Assembly (NCBI GenBank): GCA_949987705.1 | Contig: OX465284.1 | Location: 106,747,163-106,811,162, forward strand | DNA from: Thereva unica | Taxonomy: Eukaryota; Arthropoda; Insecta; Diptera; Therevidae | Direction: 5' to 3' | DNA: 64,000 nt | In this document: one piece after another, positions 41,091-51,912 of the stretch | How positions within the stretch are numbered: the stretch's first letter is position 1 | Layout of the letters: each line of letters opens with the position of its first letter | The notes under the pieces: model-generated | What the model saw: the letters and a program-made list of their open reading frames with translations, nothing else | What the model was told of the DNA's origin: nothing | The model's database searches: none | Position numbers and translations under genes: made by a program

Positions 41091-42056
41091 GTAAGGCGGA
41101 CCCATGCTTTTTATTGTTTATTGTGAATTATAAGGTCAATGGTGGCTTATTCACAGAAAATGTGCTTCCGGCATAATCATTTGTGTGAGAATAGGACAGA
41201 TTAAGAACTATCTGGACCATCTATTACTTCGGACATGCCAATTTCTCGGCTTTTTTGTTTCTGTTTCTGCGTCTTTTGTATTTCTCGACACAATAATTGA
41301 CCGGCAATCATGGAAGGTCACATCGAAATGTATATGCAGTTTCTAGATAAGATTATTTTGTGCTTTAGTCCATAGCTATTAAGGCGATAATAGAGGCGTT
41401 TATTTTGCGTTGGGTTTTATCTTTTCAAAAGAATATCGCTGTTCAGTAAATTTTAATTATTTTTTTTAATTTATGCGATTTTTGACTTTATTTTTTTAAC
41501 GATTAATGCATTTTTAATTTGTTTCTGTGTTTTTTAAAACAATGGAGTTAAAATGTAATTTTCGACATCTATATGACATTCAGGAACACTAATTTATTTT
41601 CAAGTTAATTCTGTGATTTTGGATTGGTGAATTTATGATTTTGAGAAACAAAGTCACGACCCTGTTATAGTATTGGAGCGTAGATAAGATTGCATAATCC
41701 AACAGTATTGTTTCTAGATTTTAAAGTCACAGACTCTACTAGAATTTATAGGAGGCATGCCTCACATAGCGTCTGGGCCTCATGTGGTAAATGAGGGTCA
41801 TGCCGATAGAGAGATTTTCCCGTAGACCTCTCATCTGGACCCAACAAAAAAAAACACAAATCCGATATGGAACTTAAAATGGAGTCTATGTCCTTCTGAC
41901 CTCATAATCCGGATTAAGGCTGGTAGTCTGTCGAGGATATTATGAGGAAAACCTAACATATGGTTAATCACCATTACAAAGAAATTGGCAATTGTAACAT
42001 CAACTTTATGGTGGTCGATTAGCCAAGCATCAAGTTGTATGTATTCGTTATCGACC
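41091..42056. other. no recognised gene
   Basis: AT-rich DNA. The minus frame 41831-42058 adjoins the 5S-derived repeat and may be its 3' body, but has no recognisable protein content. Confidence 0.35.
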
Positions 42057-42150
42057 ATTCCAAACGCGAGTGTCGTTTAACCAAGCGGTCCCCCAACTAA
42101 GTACTAACCACGTCCAATGCTGCTTGACCTAGCCAATCCAACGGTCTATT
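42057..42150 (-). repeat. 5S rRNA-derived sequence (SINE3-like head or 5S pseudogene), copy 1
   Basis: Read on the minus strand: TCAAGCAGCATTGGACGTGG, then TTAGTACTTAGTTGGGGGAC and CGCTTGG. These are the A box, intermediate element and C box of insect 5S rRNA (AAGCAGCGTCGGGCGCGG, TTAGTACTTAGATGGGGGAC). The downstream AACGACACT differs from canonical 5S but is shared with copy 2 (AACGATACT). The 5' third is diverged. Confidence 0.75.
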
Positions 42151-42884
42151 GCTTCGTTTGGTCTATTCCGTGCGTCTTTTATTGAAACTTGAATGTACGG
42201 AGCTATGAATGGAGCTGTATTTGGAAAAGTAAATTTTTACTCAGGCGTACAGTGCTTCATTTGAATGCCGTACAGAATTTTGATTCTGGGGATGGCTGTT
42301 TTGGGCTAAGAACCGGTGAGTCTTATTTTTATTCGGGGAATACACGTAAAAAATCATAAATCGGTAAGCTTGGGTCAATTATTTTAACAAATTGCGTCGT
42401 CAATTCGTATCTGAACTAAAGAAACAGTTATGACTCGCCTCGAGAAGACTTCTTCAACTTGGAACAGTACTAGACGTGGCCGTGTTAGAGCACCATTTGA
42501 GAGATAGCATTTCTGCTTCGGCTGAAGTTGTGTAAGAATACCCACAAATATCAACTAGACGACGGACCATGCAATCGGACATTAATAGAGGGTCATTGCA
42601 CTGAGATTTGGTAACAGACTGCAAGATGCTTTCATACAAAGTGCAACTATCCCCGGGTTTGGAGAACTTGTGAGTTTAGAAGAACGATGCAACGCAAATA
42701 CAGGACAAGCTCATTTCTCGACCGTTATACTGTTTGCACTGGTCCAGCTCTATTTGACATATGCGTAGACCGGATCCCACTTGTAGAGCAAGTTAGTGTG
42801 CGCGGAAAGTGTCGTTCTATGCAGTCGACATAAGGTGAACACACTATATTCTGGTGTTTTTTAGGGTTTTGATGAAGCAGTCAA
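42151..42884. other. no recognised gene
   Basis: Mixed DNA with a 61-codon minus frame at 42454-42639 and a short repeated GACCGGATCCC motif (42768, 42962). No recognisable domain. Confidence 0.35.
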
Positions 42885-42965
42885 TAAGAGCTTAGACATG
42901 CCAAATTGGATGACATCGGCTCAGAGTCGCGTCAGATTAAGAAAAGGTTACGAGAGTGCACGACC
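42885..42965 (+). pseudogene. LINE C-terminal tail fragment (shared with 23080-23180)
   Basis: LRHAKLDDIGSESRQIKKRL aligns with IKHAKLDDIASESRLVEKN of the 23-kb fragment. Only about 25 codons are recognisable. Confidence 0.5.
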
Positions 42966-43881
42966 GGATCCCGGGTGTAGAAGCAGCAAAGAAGAAGTCA
43001 ACATAAAATATTGCAAAGGTCCTTATATTCTTAGGCTAGTGGTGCACTGGAAGTGTTAATAAGCGGCTATGATCTCACGCCATACGAACGTAAAGAGTTG
43101 TTACGATCAAAGCCACTTGCAACAGCCTAAGCTACGGTCATAGCGACTGTTGAAAGCAGTTTACTTTGTTAGCATTGAATTAGAAAGAATTTGAGTTTGA
43201 AATCTTTGTTTCAGTTAATTTCAACGTTCATAATGTAAATTTTTCAAGTGATACCATTGTTTCTGGCGAAGACGCTGTGTCAATAACTAGTCATTCGATG
43301 CTGATTTACCTCTTAGCAACTCGAATGAGTTCAGGATAATTTCTAATATTATTCTCCTGGCCCAATCGGCACAGTATCTAAAATAATTGCGTGACATTAG
43401 AACCAACAATGGCACTTACTGAAGCATTTCTATGGACTGAAGTTTTCCGTACCACGAGGTTGATTAAGTATTAGGACGAGGTTGTTAAGTATTGGGGCCA
43501 ATCCATCCTCTTGTCTAGGTCCTTGTCGCACTTCAAACCACTGCTAAGCCGAACTTGTACGAGGCAATACATTTGTCCCTTACACGATAGTAAATTGTAC
43601 TGTTTTAAATGTCCCGGTACAAAAATAATGTACTATACTGGTATGAGCGTGTATCGAGATAAATGAGGCGAAATGGGTTTGAGACTAAGTACTGGAGAGA
43701 CTTTTCTTATTTCGGCAATATAATTTCTAATTTATTCTAAAATGAGGCGAGGTGAGATTTCGAAATATAGATATAAGCCGGGGAGGTTTCTTGCTCTCCT
43801 ACTCTTACCCTGAGGCAATTTAATGCTTATTAGAATTGAACTCCGTTCTTCCGTCGTCCGAATTGAACGTCCGTTCTTTAA
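42966..43881. other. no recognised gene
   Basis: No motif, repeat or exon signal seen. Confidence 0.4.
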
Positions 43882-43962
43882 TTTTTTTTTTTTAATGTGA
43901 TAGACTAGAGACTTAGGGAAAGCCCCCTTTGTACTGTTCGACAATCTATTTTTTCCTATAGA
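43882..43962 (-). mobile_element. tRNA-SINE, 3'-end fragment
   Basis: The T run at 43882-43893, then (minus strand) the tail TCCCTAAGTCTCTAGTCTAT preceded by GAACAGTACAAAGGGG and ATAGATTGTC. This matches the last ~80 bp of the SINE at 47233-47712. Strongly 5'-truncated. Confidence 0.8.
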
Positions 43963-44204
43963 ATTTGATTGTTTTTATCATTTTTGGCATTACATGGCAT
44001 CTATATGAAGTGGGACATTGTACTGGCTCAAAAGAAAAAAGTGGCACCTCTTACAAACTGATTTTATAATCGGGTCATACCCAACGCTACTTCGAACTCC
44101 ACTGCATGATCTTTACTTTCGTCAATTGATCACTCATAGACGGGGGAGTTCAAATTTCAATAAGATCTTGTACTGCCTTTCTCTTTTTGTAGAGTCGTGT
44201 GGCG
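43963..44204. other. no recognised feature
   Basis: Spacer. Confidence 0.4.
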
Positions 44205-44400
44205 TGACAAGTCGTTTGAGTTGAAGAAATTGACGTTTCAGTGGAATTACGACTTTCAGCACAGGGGACTGAAAGCTCAACTTAGCTCTTTCACTCTATG
44301 GCTCCTGGGGTGATAGTCGTAATTTGACTGAAACGTCTATTTCTTCAATTCAAACGACTTGTCACGGTACAATAGTCTCGACTTTTAGCACAGGGGCCAT
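44205..44400. repeat. paired palindromic MITE units
   Basis: The left half, CGTGACAAGTCGTTTGAGTT ... ACGTTTCAGT ... ACGACTTTCAGCACAGGGG, is inverted in the right half: CCTGGGGTGATAGTCG ... ACTGAAACGTCTATTTCTTC ... CAAACGACTTGTCACGG. A further CGACTTTTAGCACAGGGGCC terminus follows at 44380-44399. A related unit lies at 19512-19592. Confidence 0.65.
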
Positions 44401-46344
44401 TGAATATATATAGTATATTACCAGCTGCCAGATTTTTAATATTTGATAAGCTGATAAGGGCACCAACCACTCTTTACTCTCCCTCCCGATCGAAGTGAAC
44501 TTAAAACCCTGCTTCCGAAAATTAATTAAAAATTTTTTAATATCCATCCATAAACTGTCATATCACCAATTAATTTTTTTTTTAATTTTTATCATATTTT
44601 AGCATATTCTCGTAAAAAACCAAGCGTATACCCTACTAAAAGGCACACATCATTATACGAGACAGATCTGATATAATCAACCCCCGGTAACGAACCAGCA
44701 CCGTTCCTACCAATGTCAACAGCAATCCGTTACAACAATGTAACTGAAGTCTGTCATCCCCTCCATTCTCGGATGCGGTCTCGTAAACTTTTTACAACCG
44801 CCTAAAGTCTACGAAAAGTGAAAATGAATCGCTCAAGCCCTTGATTACGGGGTAGTTGGCCACACAATTCGCTCTCTCTTTTCTATTATATGGCCCGAGA
44901 CAGAATTGAACGAAATAAGTATAAAAGGAGCAAACCTTGCGGGTCTAAAGAAGAAGATGATTTGTACACGACAAGAAAGAGCCCACACCCCTAGCCTTTG
45001 CCGTCATTCGTTTATATGTTTGTATGTATATGTAAAAAAAATTGGTTTGGTATTGTTGTTGTTGTATTGCAGTCCTTTCCAGTACGTAATCCCGGTGTCG
45101 GACCATCTTCCTGTCGTGTGGGGAGTCTTTTTGTTTTTAGTATAGCCCGCCATCTGGAGGACATATAACGGGATTTTATGGCCCCCTAACTCGCCATTTT
45201 ATTTTCATACCGCTGGCTTTTGTTGAACACGTTTAAATGAGTAACGAGCGAGTTTATGATTTTTCTAATTCCTTCCCTTTTATGATGTTGCCATTATTTT
45301 CGGACTAAAGGGAAGTTATGCCACGCCGCCCTCATCCCGACCTTCACCACCACCCACCCATCATCCCCGTCTACAAGAGTGAATACTGCGTTACTACAGC
45401 GACTAAACGAGATAGAAGCACTGACTCTGGCGATGGCGGTCTTGAGAAAGGAAAGTTGACTTCGTTTACATGGAAGTGTGTTATGTGGGCGGCAAGGGGG
45501 TTGGTTTTGGGGAAGGTTTTTATTTATATATTTTTTTTCGGAGGGGTTGGTATATCACGGGAAGAAGGTTCCGGTCGTTAGAGCACAAGGATAACTGTTA
45601 TACTTGGTAGTTAATTTTAACGACTTGAATGTAAATGCCTTGTTTTTTGAATTAAGTTTTCTGTCATTATTTTTGATTGAATTTTAATTATTTTCTTATC
45701 TCTTTGTTAAACAGTATATTCCTAAAAGGGGCCATCTTGCCTCTTCTTCTTCTTGTTTTACTTCTCAGGAAAAGTTCATTTGTATAATGGGGGTGTGACT
45801 GTTAAATGCTAAGTGGTTATCTTAAAACGACAAGCAAATTGCACACAATTTTTATGGTAGAGATTTTTATGGGGAGAGAGTCGTTTGGATAATGTATTGG
45901 AAGACTAGTAAGTAGCTGATATATTGGATATCTTAATCATGATTACTTTATCTAGTTCGTTGAGAAGGTGAAGGTGAAAAAGACGTAGAAGAATCGAAGA
46001 CAGTCACACAAAGAGGCACTTACAAAAATAAAGAAATGAAAATACAAAGTACGAGTATGAAAGAATACTAAGTAACAGCCAAGTTAGAGAAAATAACAAG
46101 GAGTCTGGAAGTAGAAACTGATCTGAATCTAATGCCGAACTCGATAAAAAAAGTACAGACACAAAGAAGAATTCATTACCGTGGTGGGCAACAGTCGACT
46201 TTTCCAGAGCAAAAAAAGCTCGTATAAAGCTCTTGTATAAAGTTCTTGTTTATACCTCTCACTCAAACTCCACCCAAACTCAAAGCTTTTTACTATACTT
46301 TTCTCACTCGAGCTCACAAGTAGGACAGTTGGACTTTGCTTTAA
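44401..46344. other. no recognised gene (1.9 kb)
   Basis: Low-copy, AT-rich DNA with a T-rich 79-codon frame at 44906-45145 and an 87-codon frame at 45318-45581. Neither has a domain or splice signals that persuade me. Confidence 0.4.
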
Positions 46345-46509
46345 GGTGCGATTCCGAAGAAGGGCCAGATTGCAAATCGCAGGCAACACTACTGGATGTA
46401 CATATTATAAAATCACCAAGGGTCGCCTGCGGTTTGCGATTTTATCATACAAACCAGTAGTGTCGCCTGCGGTTTGCAGTCTGCCGGCTTTTTCGAAATT
46501 GTACCTTAA
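46341..46509. mobile_element. 161-bp MITE with TTAA flanks
   Basis: TTAA at 46341-46344 and 46506-46509. The inverted ends are GGTGCGATTCCGAAGAAGGG and, inward from the right, GGTACAATTTCGAAAAAGCC. Pairing continues through GCAGGCAACACTACTGG. The flank TTAA and the GGTGC/GGTAC start recall the larger element at 36523-38030. It has no coding capacity. Confidence 0.75.
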
Positions 46510-46625
46510 GGAGCTTGTGTGGGTCCCAAAAGCTCAAAAACCATAAGGCTTCCAGTCCAGATGGTATATCCACAATAATATTTAAAAAAAGAATAGTTTC
46601 TAGGGCTCAGACGCCTCATTCTGCG
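46510..46625 (+). pseudogene. possible LINE RT scrap
   Basis: LKNHKASSPDGISTIIFKKR resembles the 'LKNxKSPGPDGIxxxLLK' opening of an RT domain. It is too short for a family call. Confidence 0.4.
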
Positions 46626-46967
46626 TTTAGGCCCAAGTGGTCAATTAAGGAAATAACGGACCCGCCGAAAGAGGAATTTCCCTGTAGGCTCCTTATGAAG
46701 ACCTCATATTGTTAATAAAGGCAAGTCCCTAAGAGAGTCCCTTTAATTCCTCATTAGTACCACGTAAAGAAAAATTAGCGATATTGAAGTGAGGTATGCC
46801 TTATCTGATTCTTGCAAGGGCTCTATGAGGCAATACTCATTAAAATTCAACTAGAGCAGTCCCAACATTTACCTTACGTATTCGGGAAGCTTTTTATTCT
46901 TAAGCTTTAGTTTTACTCATACAAAGCTTCAATTTTGTTGTTCAGCTTCATATTTCAGGCGACCGTA
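46626..46967. other. no recognised feature
   Basis: AT-rich DNA before the 5S-derived repeat. Confidence 0.4.
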
Positions 46968-47080
46968 AAAGTCGTCATTTAGCATACTCAGAAAAAAGTT
47001 CTTGTCCGATTAAAGAGGCCAAGCAGCATTGGACGTGATTGGTACTTAGTTGGGGGACCGCTTGGATCAACGATACTGCC
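46968..47080 (+). repeat. 5S rRNA-derived sequence (SINE3-like head or 5S pseudogene), copy 2
   Basis: CTTGTCCGATTAAAGAGGCC (47001-47020) aligns without gaps to CTCGTCCGATCACCGAAATT of insect 5S rRNA. It continues AAGCAGCATTGGACGTGATT, GGTACTTAGTTGGGGGACCG and CTTGG, corresponding to 5S nucleotides of roughly 35-100 and so covering the A box, intermediate element and C box. The 5' part is weaker. The 3' part ATCAACGATACTGCC departs from 5S but resembles copy 1. Confidence 0.8.
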
Positions 47081-47154
47081 GCCATAATTTTGCAGTCTCT
47101 TTTTCTACTCGGCATTCCTTAGTGAGGCAATGCATTAGATTCTCCTTGTGGGTC

Positions 47155-47232
47155 TTGTCTATCCTATTCTTTTCTATCCTTCGAGCTAAGCTTACTACTA
47201 AACATTATATACCATGACGTGAACGACGACTC
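47155..47232 (+). mobile_element. LINE family A, 3'UTR fragment interrupted by a SINE
   Basis: CTATCCTATTCTTTTCTATC, GAGCTAAGCTTACTACTAAA and ACCATGACGTGAACGACGA match the family A 3'UTR. After the SINE (47713 on), GGACTGATAGTGCAAAGGGT matches GGACTAGTAGTACAAAGGGT, so the SINE inserted into this 3'UTR. Confidence 0.75.
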
Positions 47233-47712
47233 GGGGGCCTCGGTGGTCTAGAGGTAAGGCGCCTAACTACTATCCCAAAGGTCCCGGGTTCGAATCCCGG
47301 CCAGGCCCACGGTCCTTCGCCTTTTCCACTTCCCCACCCACTTAACTTCCCTTCTTTCTTCTCACCTCTTTACATTCCTGATTCCTCCTGTCATAGCCTT
47401 CGCTAGTCCTTCTCCGCTCCACCAAGCGCATGTCATCGGTTGGCTGATGAGATTCGACTCGTTTCAGGAGGCATAACACTCCAGCCAGTTGTTTCTCAAA
47501 TGCTCCGATGCCAGAGTCGCGAAATGGCTGGAAGTAGGTGGAATAAAATGTCGCGGCTTGGTTGTGGCGGCTCCTTCCTACTTCTCTGTCTCTCTCTACT
47601 CTCTATCTTCCGGCTAGAGCTGCTGTTCGACATTCTATACGAAAAAAAAATAGATTGTCGAACAGTACAAAGGGGGCTTTCCCTAAGCCTCTAGTCTATC
47701 ACATAAAAAAAA
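47233..47712 (+). mobile_element. tRNA-headed SINE, full-length copy
   Basis: The tRNA-like head 47233-47310 has an A box in GGTGGTCTAGAGGTAAGGC and a B box GGTTCGAATCC. The T stem CCGGG/CCCGG and the acceptor strands GGGCCT/AGGCCC are well paired. The anticodon arm is not well formed, so it is not a tRNA gene. The ~330-bp body is followed by the tail GAACAGTACAAAGGGGGCTT, CCCTAAGCCTCTAGTCTATC and an A run (47704-47712). The minus copy at 31161 and the fragment at 43882 belong to the same family. Confidence 0.9.
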
Positions 47713-47744
47713 GGGGACTGATAGTGCAAAGGGTGTTACAAAGG

Positions 47745-48185
47745 GTGAGGCCTGTGATTTGTTATGACTCGAAGGTGTGGACCATTGCCCAAAAAATCGA
47801 GATATTCTTAGGCATTTTTGAAAGAAAAATCTTAAGACACATAATTGGCCCATTAAACGTGAACGGTATCTTGAGAATCAGATACTATGACGAACTGTAT
47901 CAAATCTATAAAGAGATAGACATCGTCAACTATATCAAAATAAATAGACTACGATGGGCAGGACTTGCAGAGCGAATGCTAGAAAACAAGAGCAGTGAAG
48001 AAGATATATAAAGGAATCATAATCGGTGACAGACCAGCAGGACGACCGACGAAAAGATGGTGTGAATCCGTATATACCGACGCTGCACACTTGTTGGGCC
48101 TACGAAATTGGTAGACTCTAGCCAGTGAGTGAGAAGGTTGGAGGAGAAAACTGAAGGAGGCCAAGGCTCGATTTAGGCTGTAGGG
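47745..48185 (+). pseudogene. EN-RT LINE thumb and C-terminal fragment
   Basis: The translation runs RPVICYDSKVWTIAQ ('RPVxxYGSExWTLTQ'), FERKILRHIIGPLNVNGILR, RYYDELYQIYKEIDIVNYIK, INRLRWAGLAERM ('RLRWAGHVxRM'). After a one-base shift comes GDRPAGRPTKRWCESVYTDA and AHLLGLRNW. This is the standard C-terminal layout of EN-RT LINEs. The catalytic core is missing and one frameshift separates the two halves. Confidence 0.85.
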
Positions 48186-50141
48186 CCACTGAACTGAACA
48201 TTTAACAAGACTTTTTTTTGACTCAAATTTCCGTCGTATGACCGTGTGTACAGCTCAGTTCTGGGCTATTTAAGTCTTTGGGTCAAGTTTCAGTATTTGT
48301 GAGCTCTTCTGTGGCCCAATTCAAAATGGTTAAAAATCCTACGGCCGTCATAAGCCCTTTGAAAAGCCTAGCGGCCAGTGTTCGCCCGCTGTAAGGACAT
48401 TTTTTAGTTTTACTTTGGAAGCCGTTGCTCACATCAACTAAAGACCTTCTTGCTTTCTTGCAGTTGATCGACCATCGTTCTGTTAGTGGGGTAGGTACAC
48501 AAAAAGCCTAACTTGACCGCGGTGGTATTCACCATTGTCGGTTGCCCTCATGCTAACTTAATCATAATCATGAACTTTCGAGTGCAGTAATGGCCTAAAA
48601 AGTGCCTTAATCATGTTCCTTAAATTATAAAAATGTATACCCAAAAATTTCGCATTACATCACCCCCTCCCCTCCTCCTCCTCCTCCATTAAAAAAAAAT
48701 CAAACAGAACTTGCAGCCTAGTAACTCGCAATGAATAAAAATTGCTTCCATTTTCCAACAATCATCGTTCCGGCTGCTCTGTTAATTCTTTAATGGTGTA
48801 CATTTGTTACGAAACATTTAACCCGCGCGGAATCGCTGAAAAGAGATTAAATCGCAGCCCGTTTACCCATGGAGAGAAGGAGTAGTTTTCAAGCTCATTA
48901 GAGGATGAATATAAAAATTTGGGTTACTTGGTTGATGGTGGATGCCTGAAGAGAGAAAAACAAAAAAAAAACACGAAAAAAATTTATAATAAAATTCCAA
49001 AATTCACTCTAGTGAAATATGAATCTCGATTAAGGAGTTCTAGACCAAGACCAAGAAGGAAACAGGCGAACAATTTAACAACAGCAAACAGAAAGAAGCA
49101 CACTCTGCCGGGGATTATTGTCTTAAGCCGAAGCTAATTTATGGGGTCGTTATTAAAGAGCACATCAAGAACAGAGCGAAAAATATACACGCCGCGCGCG
49201 GCGAGTTGCCCGGGAAACAATTTTCCATCCAATTATTTCGGACCTTCTTAACCAGCCGCGAAATTTTCCCCTTATCCCGGGAAATCTTTAAGCAAGTTTT
49301 TCTTTTCTTTTTTTTTTGTTCAAATATAAAGTTTCTTTTTTTCTGCTTTTTTTGTTTTTACAAATCCGCGGCAATGAATTTTTCATTTAAATTGAAAGAA
49401 CCCAAAACTAATTATAATTCGCCATTAAGTGCAGGCGGAAAAAAAACCGGAACGAGAAGGAAATTTCCCTTTTTCCCGGTCGGTGGATGTTAATGGAACG
49501 ACGCTAGTCAAGCATCAGCCGCAGACTGGGAGGTTATATCCTGCAAACGGGGACTGGTCCAAAGGATGTGCTCCCAAGTGGGCATTTACAAGTCCTCCCA
49601 GGAAAGGAACCGAATTCGGTCTTGAAAAAACAGAGAAAAAGTATAAAAAAAAAATAAATAAATTAAAAAGCAACAACAAAACAGGAGCTTAAGAATTACA
49701 CAGGAGTAAATTAGAATGCAGGATATTCCCGATGACTTCCAGGGAGGGCGCCTCCAAAAATCCGACTTACTACGTCTGACCTTGCCTCCTGAAGGGATGG
49801 TACCCGCCGCCTCCGGAGCCACCACAGAGGAGAGCTGAAGCCTCTCGCAGACTCGCAATTGTTGTTAAGCTCACAGGAAACAAATGGTTTTTATTTAATT
49901 AACATAAAAAAAAGAATCTATTTAAGGAACAAGAACTCGCCGCTTTGCATTTCTTCTTCCAATTTTAATTTGTTCCGGAAGTTACAGAAGTGGAATTTGT
50001 TAAATTGGAATATTTTCAGGATGTTGAGAAGCCAAAGAATTTGAATAATAAGGATTTTTGTGGGGCTGTTCGCTGTTCAGGAAGTGTTGAAAAGTGGGCA
50101 GAACTTATTAAAATGGAATAAATACGCGCGGCTTTAATGTG

Positions 50142-50188
<47 letters not shown>

Positions 50189-50384
50189 GTAGAATTGCTC
50201 TTTGACTAGCTTAAGTTGTTTGTTATGTAATTACTTTCAAGTTCATGTAATTTTAGTTCGACATTGTTGCGTCTGTTATGGGGAATTAATTCAGAAAGTT
50301 TTTTGGTGGATCTTTGTTTGCTCAAATTTGTTATATTTACAGTGATTTTTCTGGATCCGTAATTCGAGCATGGTGGCACCCAGG
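48186..50384. other. no recognised gene (2.2 kb)
   Basis: The block 48830-49560 is transposon-free with an ACGCCGCGCGCGGCGAG CpG patch at 49190 and could be low-copy host DNA. Open stretches (49206-49493 plus, 49586-49858 minus) lack recognisable domains. A GA microsatellite follows at 50142-50186. Confidence 0.35.
50142..50186. repeat. (GA)n microsatellite
   Basis: About 20 GA/AG dinucleotides with one AT interruption near the start. Confidence 0.95.
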
Positions 50385-51022
50385 TGACTTTAATGCTGAT
50401 CTGCTCAAAATCAATCCTCGTGCGAATGCCCTTAGATATTTATTTGAGACATTGGACTTGCATATTCTAAATAATCTACCAACATTTCTAAATTGTCAAA
50501 ACCCATCCTTGCTTGATGTCCTAGCTACTACCTGCACTGATGCAGTGTTAAAGCATCATCAACTTCCCCCGCCCTAGCTTTCTGGACCATGACCTATTAT
50601 TCCTTTCCGTTCGGTTCTCTCTTGGTGTGCTCTCCGTGTCTAGTTCGTATACTTTTCGTGATTTTAGTAACATCAATGTTGATCAAATGTCTGAAGCTGC
50701 CTCCGTCATTCCTTGGGATGTTATCTATCGTACTACTTGTGTTGACGCTAAAGTAAGTTTGCTGACTCTATTTACTCAATCTATCTTTGATCAATGTGTG
50801 CCGCTGGTCACAAGAAGCCGTAGGCCATCCTCACCCTGTCCTTGGTTTTCTAGTGAAATCCGTGACCTGATAAGTCAGCAGCGAGAGTGCATGTACAGGC
50901 GTTATCGCAAGACTAGGATCCTTAGATATCTTAATGCCTATAAACAGCTTCGCAACCTCGTCACTAGTAAAGTCAAATCACGAAAATGTACTTTTTTGCC
51001 CGTAAGCTTGATCTCTCTTTAA
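50385..51022 (+). pseudogene. LINE endonuclease C-terminal half and linker
   Basis: GDFNADLLKIN is the endonuclease 'GDFNxxL' motif. NPSLLDVLATTCTD is the 'SxLDxIxxT' segment. A frameshift near 50575 then gives FLDHDLLFLSV, equivalent to 'SDHDLIxxxL', the catalytic His region. The linker with CPWFSSEIRDLISQQRECMY and RRYRKTRILRYLNAYKQLRN matches the usual 'PWFxxEIxxLIxxRDxxYRxYRxT' stretch. The N-terminal half of the endonuclease is missing. Confidence 0.8.
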
Positions 51023-51912
51023 ACACCAAGCAACTCTGGTCCAACCTTCGCTCGCTGGGCATACATGCTGCTGCACCCTCCCCTTTTGATATCGATGTAG
51101 ACCTTCTAAATCTCTCATTCATTCAATCCCCTCCTGCTTTCCCTATCTCCCGATCTTTCTCAGTCCTTCCGCATAGTTCTGATGGCTATGCCTTCCGCTG
51201 TGTGGACTCCTCGGAAGTTTTTGAAATACTGCTCTCCATTTTGTCAAGCTGCATCGGTTATGATGAAATCTCTCCACGGTTTTTCAAGCTGCTCACCCTC
51301 TTAATTTTGAATATCATTACGCATGTTTTTAATTACTGCCTGACTACTTCCCAAGTTCCCTTGTTGTGGAAAAAAGCCATAGTGATCCCCTTACCGAAAA
51401 AATCTTCTCCTGCAGATATCTCAGATTTTCGTCCCATTAACATTCTTCCTTTCCTTGCTAAAGCCTTCGAGAAAACTGTTTTCATTCAAGTCCAGCGCTA
51501 CCTTGAATCTAATAGCCTTATTTCTGAATATCAATCTGGTTTCCGTAAAAATCATAGTTGCGAAACAGCTATACTAAAGGTAACTACTGACATTCGCTCT
51601 GCGCTTGATAAAGGTGACGTTGCAGTATTAGTGCTTCTTGATTTCTCGAAAGCCTTCGACTCGGTGGTGCACCCGATCCTGCTTTCCAAACTAAGTCAGC
51701 GCTATGGCTTCTCTTCTTCTGCTACACGGCTTTTCTCCTCTTTGCTATCTAATCGCTTTCAATGTGTTCGTCATAATAATGTTATATCCTCTCTCCTACA
51801 GGTGCCTTCTGGTGTTCCACAAGGTTCAATTCTTGGTCCTCTACTATTTTCATTATATATTAATGATCTCCCCCTCTACTATTGGCCACTGTTCCTTTCA
51901 TCTATATGCTGA
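50986..51912 (+). pseudogene. LINE reverse transcriptase, fingers and palm (308 codons before the frameshift)
   Basis: Landmarks in order: VPLLWKKAIVIPLPKKSSPA, DISDFRPINILPFLAKAFEK, YQSGFRKNHSCETAILKV, then VLVLLDFSKAFDSVVHPILL with the first catalytic Asp, and PSGVPQGSILGPLLFSLYIN. The frame is lost at about 51885, just before the active site, which is still present in the next frame as FHLYADDLQLYTS (YADD codons at 51904-51915). All catalytic residues are therefore encoded but not in one frame. Confidence 0.85.

Noticed and set aside
47233..47310. tRNA gene
   Set aside because: A box, B box, T arm and acceptor strands are present, but the anticodon arm is malformed and the same head begins a 480-bp repeat with other copies. 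It is a SINE head.
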